Shown: positions 47,070 to 54,472 of the stretch, one piece after another | Numbering within the stretch: position 1 is the stretch's first letter | Layout: every line of letters begins with the position of its first letter | Assembly: GCA_019911805.1 (NCBI GenBank) | Contig: JAIOJV010000099.1 | Coordinates: 1-54,472 of the forward strand | From: Gammaproteobacteria bacterium | GTDB lineage: Bacteria; Pseudomonadota; Gammaproteobacteria; Thiohalobacterales; Thiohalobacteraceae | Direction: 5' to 3' | Length of the DNA stretch: 54,472 nt | Notes under the pieces: generated by a model | The model's input: the letters and a program-made list of their open reading frames with translations, nothing else | Database searches by the model: none | What the model was told of the DNA's origin: nothing | Translations under genes and position numbers: made by a program

Positions 47070-48332
47070 TCAGTCGAGCAGGTGCGACACCAGCCCGTCG
47101 GCGAGCTTGGGCTCGAACCAGGTCGACTTCGGCGGCATGACCGCGCCGGCGTCGGCGACTGCCATCAGGTCCTGCATCGGCGTGGCGAACAGGGCGAAGG
47201 CAACCTGCATTTCGCCACTGTCGACACGCTTCTCCAGACCCTGCAGACCGCGGATGCCGCCGACGAAGTCGATGCGTGCGTCACGCCGCGGATCATCGAT
47301 GCCCAGCAGCGGCTGCAGCAGATTGTCCTGCAGCAGGCTGACGTCCAGGCGCGCCACCGGGTCGGTGGGGATGCGCTCGGGGTCGATACGCAGCCGGTAC
47401 CATCGCCCGCCTGAATGCCCTCCCCGGTCTCCCAAATACATGCCGAATTCACCGCGCTGCGCCGGCCGTGCCGGGTCGGTGCTGGGCTCCACGGAAAATA
47501 CCTTCCGGACCTCGGACAGAAACTCCTCGGGCGTGCGGCCGTTCAGATCTCGCACCACCCGGTTGTAATCGAAGATACGCATCTGCGCGTGCGGGAAGAT
47601 CACGGTGAGGAAATAGTTGTACGGCTCCGCGCCGGTATGGTGCGGATTGGCGCTACGGCGCGCAGCGGCGATGCGCGAGGCCGAGGCGGAACGGTGGTGA
47701 CCATCGGCGATATAGAGATTCGGCATGGCATCGAAACGCTGGGTGATCTCGTTGATCGTCGCTTCATCGCGAACCACCCACAGCCGATGTACGATACCGT
47801 CGTCGGCGGTGACCTCCACCTCGGGTGTTGTAGCGGCGACCGCGTTCAGTAATCCGTCGACAGCGGCATCCGAACGACAGGCGAGCAGCACCGGGCCGGT
47901 CTGCGCGTTCAGTGCGTCGATCTGGCGTACCCGGTCGTCTTCCTTGTCCGGTCGCGTGAACTCGTGCTTACGGATGCGGTTGGTGTCGTAGTCCGCGACC
48001 GCGGCCACCGCCACCAGCCCCGTCTGGACATGCTCACCCATCTGCAACTGATAGATGTAGTAGTACGGCCGCTCGTCCTGCACCAGCACACCCTCGCGGC
48101 GCAACTGCGTCAGGTTCTCCGCCGCCTTCGCATACACCGCCGGGGCGTACGGGTCGGCGCCCTCCGGCAGATCGATCTCGGGCTTGGAGATATGCAGAAA
48201 ACTCCACGGCCTGCCATGGGCCCGCGCGCGTGCCTCGGCACTGTTCAGGACATCATAGGGCGGTGCGACGACATCAGCGGCGTGACCGGCGACCGGGCGC
48301 AACGCGGCGAAGGGACGGATCAGGGTCGACAT
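47070..48332 (-). CDS. DUF1015 family protein
   Basis: The 420-residue protein matches the DUF1015 family: IRPFAALRPVAGHAADVVAPPYDVL at the start, FLHISKPEIDLP, then a central HEFTRPDKEDDR, IADGHHRSASASRIAA with two His, and NYFLTVIFPHAQMRI. The family is of unknown function, perhaps a hydrolase or kinase-like enzyme, and is common in anaerobes and proteobacteria. It is convergent with the FimX-like gene with 9 bp between stops. Confidence 0.9.
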   Translation of the reverse strand: MSTLIRPFAALRPVAGHAADVVAPPYDVLNSAEARARAHGRPWSFLHISKPEIDLPEGADPYAPAVYAKAAENLTQLRREGVLVQDERPYYYIYQLQMGEHVQTGLVAVAAVADYDTNRIRKHEFTRPDKEDDRVRQIDALNAQTGPVLLACRSDAAVDGLLNAVAATTPEVEVTADDGIVHRLWVVRDEATINEITQRFDAMPNLYIADGHHRSASASRIAAARRSANPHHTGAEPYNYFLTVIFPHAQMRIFDYNRVVRDLNGRTPEEFLSEVRKVFSVEPSTDPARPAQRGEFGMYLGDRGGHSGGRWYRLRIDPERIPTDPVARLDVSLLQDNLLQPLLGIDDPRRDARIDFVGGIRGLQGLEKRVDSGEMQVAFALFATPMQDLMAVADAGAVMPPKSTWFEPKLADGLVSHLLD

Positions 48333-48429
48333 GGCTCAACTCATGGCTGAATTACGAAAGCGGGCTATTCTAACCTCTCGGGGCGTGCCTGTCCGCCCGG
48401 CGAGCGCGGCTTTGTACCGCATAGGACGC

Positions 48430-48937
48430 GAAGGTGTTGACAACACCTTGGATCAGGCCGAGGGTCACCAGGTCGCCGTTGGCCACGTGGCTCACCTCAT
48501 GGGCGAGTCGCCGCCACCTCCTCCCGGCGCAGGCGGTCGAGCAGGGCGGTACTGACCGCGACCAGGGCGTTATTGCGCGAGGCGCCGGTGGCGAAGGCGT
48601 TCATATCCGGGGCGGCATCGATACCCACCCCCGGCATGCCGATGCCGGCCGGCTCCGCCTGGCGGCGGACCATTGCCATCGGCCACTGCTCGCCCGGGGT
48701 GTGCGGAGTCCCGATGACCCGTGCACCGACCATGCACTTGGCGGTCCATTTCGATACCGCCAGGGAGATCAACGAACCACCGAAACCCAGCACTGCCGCG
48801 AAGATCCGCAGGGCATTCAGGTCCAGGTTCGCACCCTGTCCGGCCAGGATGCGCCCCACGCCCAGGAGATGCTGCGCGATGTTCAGTACCAAAAAAATCG
48901 CCAGGTTGGTGGCCAGGAACAGGAAAATACGTTTCAT
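48430..48937 (-). pseudogene. htpX: Frameshifted and truncated heat-shock metalloprotease HtpX
   Basis: From the ATG at 48937 the frame reads [44 protein letters not shown] and [17 protein letters not shown], as in HtpX residues 1 to about 135. It then runs to a stop at 48497. A second frame continues with the HtpX active-site sequence [26 protein letters not shown], including the HExxH zinc motif. The shift is equal to about 2 lost nucleotides after EEV. Beyond NTF at about 48430 the HtpX sequence stops, so half of the protein is missing too. The gene is therefore broken twice, unless the first change is a sequencing error. Confidence 0.85.
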
Positions 48938-49133
48938 CGATGGTGAAACCTCTATGATATTCAAGGGTCACTGAATAGACGGCGATCGAGGACCGCAGGC
49001 GTCTCCGAGCGGCAGCCGGCACGAGGGCGCGGGCGGGATCAGCGGATTTCAAGGCGCTGGGGTATGATTCGTGCATATCAATAGCCCGGCGCCCGCCTCA
49101 TGAGCCCGGCCTCCAGTCCCCAGGACCACGACG

Positions 49134-50723
49134 ATGAACGGCACCACAACAGATCCACAGGCCGGCCCCGCACCGGTGGCCCCGGCAGACGGCGCCCACA
49201 CGCAAGCGTTGCCGCGACCCGGTACCTGGATGCGGATCAAGGCCTTTCTGCAGCGCTTCAACCCGGCCCATATCCCCATCGTCTACAAACTGTCGCTGAC
49301 CATCTCGGTGCTGATGGTGGCCTGCATCGGTATGCTCGCCGGCGTCATCGTCCAGCACCAGAACCAGGTACTGCGTGGCCAGATCGATCAGCTTGGCAGC
49401 ACACTCGCCGCCCAGATCGCACATTCGGCACTGGACCCGCTGCTGACCGACGACCGGCTGGCGCTCGGCGTGCTGACCAGCAACCTGACGGCCGAGGGCA
49501 ATGTCCTCGGCACGGCCATCCTGTCGGCCACGGGCGAGGTACTGGCCGAGGCCGGTCTGACGCCCTTCCAGGCCGACGCGCCCTACGCCGGTGAGCGCTC
49601 GGGTGTGGACGCGCGCAACCTGCGTGGCCTGGAGTGGACCAGTCGGCCGAACCACCGCGCCCCGCCGCGCATGCTGGTCGCCTACACCAGCAGCGCGCGC
49701 TTCCAGGACATCGTCGCCGGCTACGTGGTCGTCACCCTGAGCCGCTCGACCCTGGACCAGTCCATGCGCAGCGCCACCCAGAGCATCGTCTTCGCCAGCA
49801 TCCTGGTGGTCATCATCGGCGCGTTCGTCACCCACCTCATCAGCCGCCGGCTGTCGCGCCCGATCCATGAGCTGATCGATGCCAGCCGTGCCCTCGAGCA
49901 GGGCCATTACAATTTCCGCTTCGCGGAGCGCCGCAACGACGAGATCGGCAACCTGATGTCCTCGTTCAACCGCTACGCCGAGCACATGAAGGAGAAGACC
50001 GAGGTGGAGACGGCGCTGTCACGTTATCTCTCGCCCAGCGTGGCGCGCGAGGTCCTGACCGGCAGTCACTCCATCCAGCTCGGCGGGCAGCGGGTCGAGG
50101 CCACGGTACTGTTCGCAGACATCGCCGGCTTCACCGGCATGGCCGAGGGCATGAATCCCGAAGAGATCGCGAATCTGCTCAACCGCTACTTCGCCCATAT
50201 CGTCAGCGCCTGCGAGATGAACCAGGGCATGGTCGACAAATACATCGGCGACTGCGCCATGCTCGTGTTCGGCGTTCCCCAGGCCGATCCCGAACACTGC
50301 TTCCATGGCATCACCTGTGCACTGGCCATCCAGCGATTGGTGGCCATGGAGAACGAACAGCGCGAGACGCGCGGCCAGGCACCGGTACGCTTCCGCCTGG
50401 GCCTGAACAGTGGCAGTATGCTCGCCGGCAACATGGGCGCCCGCGAGCGCATGGAGTACACGGTGGTCGGTGATTCCGTCAATCTGGCGTCGCGTCTGGG
50501 TTCGACCGCAGAGGCCGGTCAGATCGTCGTGACCGAACAGGTCTATACCCGGCCGGACGTAACGGACCGCTTCGTCGCCCACCGGCATCGCTCCATCCGT
50601 CTACGCGGCATCCAGCACCCCGTCACCACGTACCTCATCAAGGACGTGGCGCCCCCGTACCGGGAGGCCTTCGAGCGGCAGATACAGCAGTTGTGGTGGC
50701 AGGGTCACCGCCGCACCGGCTGA
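49134..50723 (+). CDS. Membrane-anchored class III adenylate/guanylate cyclase with HAMP domain
   Basis: The 529-residue protein has two transmembrane helices (about residues 48-73 and 217-238) around a periplasmic sensor region. A HAMP domain (ISRRLSRPIHELIDASRALE) and a C-terminal cyclase follow. Catalytic features are the metal Asp in LFADIAGFTGM and in YIGDCAMLVFG, the purine-selecting Lys in MVDKYIGD, and NLASRLG with transition-state Asn and Arg. A Thr in EYTVVGD suggests ATP as substrate. The product would be cAMP, acting through a CRP-like protein. The downstream lipoprotein gene overlaps (TGATG). The start is a plain ATG at 49134; residue 33 (Met) is an alternative. Confidence 0.9.
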   Translation: MNGTTTDPQAGPAPVAPADGAHTQALPRPGTWMRIKAFLQRFNPAHIPIVYKLSLTISVLMVACIGMLAGVIVQHQNQVLRGQIDQLGSTLAAQIAHSALDPLLTDDRLALGVLTSNLTAEGNVLGTAILSATGEVLAEAGLTPFQADAPYAGERSGVDARNLRGLEWTSRPNHRAPPRMLVAYTSSARFQDIVAGYVVVTLSRSTLDQSMRSATQSIVFASILVVIIGAFVTHLISRRLSRPIHELIDASRALEQGHYNFRFAERRNDEIGNLMSSFNRYAEHMKEKTEVETALSRYLSPSVAREVLTGSHSIQLGGQRVEATVLFADIAGFTGMAEGMNPEEIANLLNRYFAHIVSACEMNQGMVDKYIGDCAMLVFGVPQADPEHCFHGITCALAIQRLVAMENEQRETRGQAPVRFRLGLNSGSMLAGNMGARERMEYTVVGDSVNLASRLGSTAEAGQIVVTEQVYTRPDVTDRFVAHRHRSIRLRGIQHPVTTYLIKDVAPPYREAFERQIQQLWWQGHRRTG

Positions 50724-51871
50724 TGAAGGTGCACCCAACGATCCCCCGTCTCCCGGCCCTGTTCGCCGGCTGCCTCCTCGCCGGCTGTTCGCTGCTGCCC
50801 CAACAGCAGGGCGCGCCGGACGACCAGTCCCTCCGCGACGCGATCGCCAGCTATGCCGAAGCGCGCCGGGAACAGGTGGCCGCCCCCGGGCCCGCGACCG
50901 AACGCCGGATGGATGTCGCGCGCCGGGCCTTCGAGGATGAGGTCGTCACACTGGCAGGTCAGCAGCGCGATGCCGGCGAATGGTTCCGCGCCGAGGACAC
51001 GCTGGACCTGGCCCTCAAAGAGCTTCCGTACAGTAAACGCCTGCTCGATGCCCGCCGCGAGATCGCGGCGACGCGCGCCCAGCGATTGGCCACCAACGAA
51101 TGCCAGATGGACGCCGCGCGCGCCCGCTATCTGGCGGACAAATCGGCGCTGTTGCAGGCGCGCGCCTCGCTGGAGGCGCGCGATTATCTGCAGGACTGGC
51201 TGAGCCGGCGCGAGCGGCAGGAGCTGGGCGAACTGGCCATACGCCTGCGCGACTGCGCCAACCAGGCGATCGCCACGGGGCAGCTGCGTCTGGCGGAGGA
51301 GGCCCTCACCGCCGCCGTACAGGTGAACGGCACCGAATTCGTCGCTGCCGAACGCCAGCGCCTGGAGGCGCTCCAGCATCCGCCCAAGGCTGCCGCCCCC
51401 ACCAAGGCTGCAGCGCCGACGCGCGCGACCGTCACCCCCCAGCAACGCATCCGCCAGCAGCGGACCGCACTGATGGCCGCCATGACACAGGGCGACCTCA
51501 AGGGGGCCAAGGGCGCCCTGACCGAACTGCGCCGCCTGCAGGGCGACACCGCAGAGCTGCAGGAACTCAGCGCCTCGATCGATGCCGCCATCGCCGCCTA
51601 TGCGCAGGAGGCCAACGAGCGTGCCAGCGTTCACTATCGCGAACGTCAGATCGAGCAGGCGCGGGACATCTGGAAAGAGATTCTGGAGCTGGACCCCGAA
51701 AACGAGCAGGCGCGCACCAATCTCGATCGCGCCGAACGGGTCCTGAAGAAGCTGGAGGAGCTGCAGGGCACCAACCCCGAGGCCACGGCGCCGCTGCCCG
51801 TCGCGCCAACCGTCGCCCCGGCCACCTCACCCCCCAGCTCATCGACGGCTGCGCCGGGCGCGGTACCGTGA
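50723..51871 (+). CDS. TPR-type lipoprotein coupled to the adenylate cyclase
   Basis: The 382-residue lipoprotein has a signal peptide ending in LAGC (Cys22). Helical repeat regions (DAGEWFRAEDTLDLALKELPYSK, RQIEQARDIWKEILELDPENEQA) fit TPR-like folds. An Ala/Pro/Lys-rich linker lies around residues 222-240. The C-terminus is a Pro/Ala/Ser tail. The start overlaps the cyclase stop (TGATG), so the two are co-translated. It may present signals to the periplasmic sensor region of the cyclase; this is inference. The family is not identified. Confidence 0.75.
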   Translation: MKVHPTIPRLPALFAGCLLAGCSLLPQQQGAPDDQSLRDAIASYAEARREQVAAPGPATERRMDVARRAFEDEVVTLAGQQRDAGEWFRAEDTLDLALKELPYSKRLLDARREIAATRAQRLATNECQMDAARARYLADKSALLQARASLEARDYLQDWLSRRERQELGELAIRLRDCANQAIATGQLRLAEEALTAAVQVNGTEFVAAERQRLEALQHPPKAAAPTKAAAPTRATVTPQQRIRQQRTALMAAMTQGDLKGAKGALTELRRLQGDTAELQELSASIDAAIAAYAQEANERASVHYRERQIEQARDIWKEILELDPENEQARTNLDRAERVLKKLEELQGTNPEATAPLPVAPTVAPATSPPSSSTAAPGAVP

Positions 51872-51997
51872 CGTCCCATTGAGATGCGGCGAACCTGTCC
51901 CGAGGGGCCGGTTCAGTGCTTGTGAATAATTCCCCGCCGTAGCGAAGGTGCCCCTCAGCGTGTCTGGCAGGGGATGTATTCAGCCCAAAAACCGCAT

Positions 51998-52130
51998 GCG
52001 CCACGGAAACACACGGAAAAACGCAGACAAAATCGTACGCCTCACCTACCAGTCCACCCCACCGGCCAGGTGACGAACCGGCGCTTCGCGACACGGTTTC
52101 ATCTCCGTGTCTGCCGCGTGTTTCTGTGAC
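51998..52130. repeat. Decayed CACGGAA inverted-repeat element, copy H
   Basis: The left arm CGCCACGGAAACACACGGAAA (from 51999) and right arm CCGTGTCTGCCGCGTGTTTCTG (from 52105) are only partly complementary. The loop has the second core (CCGGCCAGGTGAC...GGCGCTTCGCGAC, 52061-52092) shared with copies F and G. The 286-bp gap between the lipoprotein gene and parC has no gene. A weak hairpin (GAACC...GGTTC, 51891-51914) lies just after the lipoprotein stop. Confidence 0.75.
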
Positions 52131-52157
52131 TGAAATGAGCTTTTTTCTTCAACGTGC

Positions 52158-54407
52158 TCAAGCCTCGACGTCGAGACCGCCGACGCCCTGGAAACCGCGT
52201 GGCAGCTTCGCGCCGCGCGCGCCGCGGGCGCCACGATACGCATCCAGATCCGCCCCCTTGAGCTTGAGATAGCGCTTGCCGCACCGCACCAGCAAGGTCC
52301 CGCCCGGCGTCAGCGGGCGTGCCGCGACGACGAACTCCGCGCGCGCCGCGACCTTCTTGGCGGGGATGGCGAAGAACTTGTCACCCTTGCCGCGTGCCAT
52401 GTGTGCGAGCTCGCTCAGCGGGCACACCAGCAGACGACCGGCAGAGCTGACGGCGGCGAGTTGGTCGCTGCCCACGTCCGTGATGGGTAGCGGTGGCAGC
52501 ACCTTCGCGCCGGCCGGCAGGTTGAGCACGGCCTTGCCGTTCTTGTTCTTGGCGTACAAATCCTCGAGCCGCGCCACGAAGCCATAGCCGGCGTCGCTCG
52601 CGACCAGATAGAGATCGTCCGGATTACCCAGCGCCAGGCCGACGAACACGGCACCATCGGGCGGGCTCAGCCTGCCGGTGAGTGGCTCCCCATGGCCGCG
52701 CGCCGAGGGCAGCGCGTGCGCCGGCAGCGAGTAGCTGCGGCCGGTCGAATCCAGGAATACCGCCTGCTGATTGCTGCGCCCCGGCGCCGCGGCGAGGAAA
52801 CCGTCCCCGGACTTGTAGGCCAGCGCGGCCGCGTCGACCTCGTGACCCTTGGCGGCGCGCACCCAACCCTTCTCCGACAGCACGAGGGTGACCGCCTCGC
52901 TGGGGATCAGCGCCGTCTCGTCCAGGGCTCGGGCGGCCCCGCGCTCGACCAGCCGCGAGCGGCGCGCATCGCCGTAGCGCTCGGCGTCCTCGCTGATCTC
53001 CTTGCGGATGAGCTGCTTCAGACGCCGCGGTGAGGCGAGGGTCTTTGCCAGGTCGTCGCGCTCGGCCTCCAGCTCGCGCTGCTCCCCACGGATCTTCATC
53101 TCCTCCAGGCGCGCCAATTGCCGCAGACGGGTGTCGAGGATGTAGTCGGTCTGCTCCTCGCTCAGTTTGAAACGGGCCATCAATACCGGCTTGGGCTCGT
53201 CTTCGGTGCGGATGATACGGATCACCTCGTCGAGGTTGAGGAAGGCGATCAACAGACCGTCCAGCAGGTGCAGACGGCGGGTGACGCGGTCGAGACGGTG
53301 TTCCAGGCGCCGGCGTACGGTCGCGGTGCGGAACTCCAGCCATTCACCGAGGATGCTGCGCAGATCCTTCACCGCCGGGCGGCCGTTGGTACCGATCATG
53401 TTGAGGTTGATGCGGTAGCTGCGCTCCAGGTCGGTGGTCGCGAACAGATGTGACATCAGTGCCTCGACATCGACACGGTTGGAGCGTGGCACGATCACCA
53501 GGCGCGTGGGGCTTTCATGGTCGGACTCGTCGCGCAGGTCCTCGACCATGGGCAGCTTCTTGGTGTTCATCTGCTGCGCGATCTGCTCCAGTATTTTGGA
53601 ACCGGACACCTGATACGGCAGCGCGGTGATGACGATGTCGCCCTGCTCCTGCTCATAGCGGGCGCGCAGACGCACCGAACCGGTGCCGCTGGCGTACATC
53701 TGCTGGATCTCGGCGCGCGGGGTGATGATCTCGGCCTCAGTCGGGAAATCCGGTGCCTGGATGTGCTCGCAGAGCTGTGCCACCGTGGCCTTGGGTTGCT
53801 CCAGCAGGCGGATGGTCGCGGCGGCGACTTCGCGCAGATTGTGCGGTGGGATATCGGTGGCCATGCCCACGGCAATGCCGGTGGCGCCGTTCAGCAGTAC
53901 GTTCGGCAGGCGTGCCGGCAGCAGCGCGGGCTCCTCCAGCGTGCCATCGAAGTTCGGCACCCAATCGACCGTGCCCTGGCCAAGCTCGGACAACAGCAGC
54001 TCGGCGTACGGGGTCAGGCGTGATTCGGTGTAGCGCATGGCGGCAAAGGACTTGGGATCGTCGGGTGAGCCCCAGTTGCCCTGGCCGTCCACCAGCGGAT
54101 AGCGATAGGAGAACGGCTGGGCCATGAGCACCATGGCCTCGTAGCAGGCCGAGTCCCCGTGGGGGTGGAACTTGCCGAGTACGTCACCGACGGTGCGTGC
54201 CGATTTCTTGTATTTGGCGGTCGCCGCCAGACCGAGTTCGGACATGGCATAGACGATGCGCCGCTGCACCGGTTTGAGGCCATCGCCGAGATGCGGCAGG
54301 GCGCGGTCGAGGATGACGTACATCGAATAATCGAGGTAGGCCTTTTCGGTGAAGGTGCGCAGCGGCAGGCGCTCGATGCCTTCGAAATTCAGTTCGGTGT
54401 CTTGCAT
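52158..54407 (-). CDS. parC: DNA topoisomerase IV subunit A
   Basis: The 749-residue protein carries the breakage-reunion domain with the catalytic Tyr126 (AAMRYTESR). The quinolone region ([13 protein letters not shown]) has the wild-type Ser86 and Glu90, equal to Ser80 and Glu84 of E. coli ParC. The C-terminal beta-pinwheel domain starts near residue 495 and contains [14 protein letters not shown]. It forms topoisomerase IV with ParE and decatenates chromosomes. The ATG at 54407 is 32 bp before a heptamer array. The last residues are Gly/Ala/Arg-rich (GARGARGAK). Confidence 0.97.
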   Translation of the reverse strand: MQDTELNFEGIERLPLRTFTEKAYLDYSMYVILDRALPHLGDGLKPVQRRIVYAMSELGLAATAKYKKSARTVGDVLGKFHPHGDSACYEAMVLMAQPFSYRYPLVDGQGNWGSPDDPKSFAAMRYTESRLTPYAELLLSELGQGTVDWVPNFDGTLEEPALLPARLPNVLLNGATGIAVGMATDIPPHNLREVAAATIRLLEQPKATVAQLCEHIQAPDFPTEAEIITPRAEIQQMYASGTGSVRLRARYEQEQGDIVITALPYQVSGSKILEQIAQQMNTKKLPMVEDLRDESDHESPTRLVIVPRSNRVDVEALMSHLFATTDLERSYRINLNMIGTNGRPAVKDLRSILGEWLEFRTATVRRRLEHRLDRVTRRLHLLDGLLIAFLNLDEVIRIIRTEDEPKPVLMARFKLSEEQTDYILDTRLRQLARLEEMKIRGEQRELEAERDDLAKTLASPRRLKQLIRKEISEDAERYGDARRSRLVERGAARALDETALIPSEAVTLVLSEKGWVRAAKGHEVDAAALAYKSGDGFLAAAPGRSNQQAVFLDSTGRSYSLPAHALPSARGHGEPLTGRLSPPDGAVFVGLALGNPDDLYLVASDAGYGFVARLEDLYAKNKNGKAVLNLPAGAKVLPPLPITDVGSDQLAAVSSAGRLLVCPLSELAHMARGKGDKFFAIPAKKVAARAEFVVAARPLTPGGTLLVRCGKRYLKLKGADLDAYRGARGARGAKLPRGFQGVGGLDVEA

Positions 54408-54438
54408 GGCGGGTTACACATCTCGTGTCGGAGCAACG

Positions 54439-54472
54439 TTCGGGATTCGGGATTCGGGATTCGGGATTCGGG
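54439..54472. repeat. TTCGGGA heptamer array, cut by the window end
   Basis: Nearly five tandem copies of TTCGGGA run to the last base. They lie 32 bp upstream of the parC start. The right part of the array, and any inverted partner, lies outside the window. Confidence 0.9.

Overview
The window is a G+C-rich chromosomal segment of a gammaproteobacterium. The gene order trmJ-cysE-iscR-iscS-iscU-iscA-hscB-hscA-fdx-iscX-(ndk)-rlmN-pilF-rodZ-hisS-yfgM-bamB-der matches the Pseudomonas-type arrangement. EF-P with its lysylation enzymes EpmA and EpmB, BamB, RodZ and ParC fit the same class. The NifJ-type pyruvate:ferredoxin oxidoreductase, the FNR/DNR-like boxes, and the hemerythrin, DUF2249 and heme-copper-oxidase-like membrane genes suggest an organism that lives at low oxygen and meets nitric oxide. 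It may be Chromatiales-like, but the genus cannot be fixed from sequence alone.

Layout. 1-1.4 kb: NO/low-O2 cluster (minus). 1.6-2.7 kb: exported metallo-beta-lactamase-fold hydrolase. 2.9-7.6 kb: dihydroorotate-dehydrogenase-like flavoprotein translationally coupled to NifJ, with a perfect FNR box between nifJ and a divergent secreted protein gene. 8.2-15.1 kb: CHAD protein, TesA-type esterase, divergent YbbA/YbbP-type ABC system, small exported protein, OmpA-family protein. 15.5-33 kb: a long minus-strand block from der back to trmJ (ribosome assembly, outer-membrane assembly, histidyl-tRNA synthesis, pilus assembly, Fe-S cluster assembly, cysteine synthesis, tRNA modification). 32.4-36.2 kb: Mla/MCE-type lipid transport operon. 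36.5-39.2 kb: four-gene operon of a MotA/TolQ/ExbB-like channel, an ExbD-like partner with a large periplasmic domain, a small membrane protein and a tandem rhodanese. 39.3-42.3 kb: epmA, efp and divergent epmB. 42.4-47.1 kb: PilZ-like protein and a FimX-type degenerate GGDEF/EAL protein. 47-54.4 kb: DUF1015 protein, broken htpX, class III adenylate cyclase with a TPR-type lipoprotein, and parC.

The most striking feature is non-coding. Nearly every sizeable intergenic gap, including gaps inside operons that are normally compact, holds a nested inverted-repeat element. Inner arms are built from CACGGAA units, or from related CACAAAGGA or CACGAAGG units. Outer arms are often tandem 7-bp repeats. 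Several genes (hisS, bamB, fdx, epmA) have stop codons inside a repeat arm. Some outer flanks are mirrored within a copy but differ between copies, which points to template switching or local inversion-duplication rather than simple transposition. One such element sits where the body of ndk should be, leaving only about 19 recognisable N-terminal codons. htpX is also decayed. No tRNA, rRNA, CRISPR array, transposase or phage gene was recognised.
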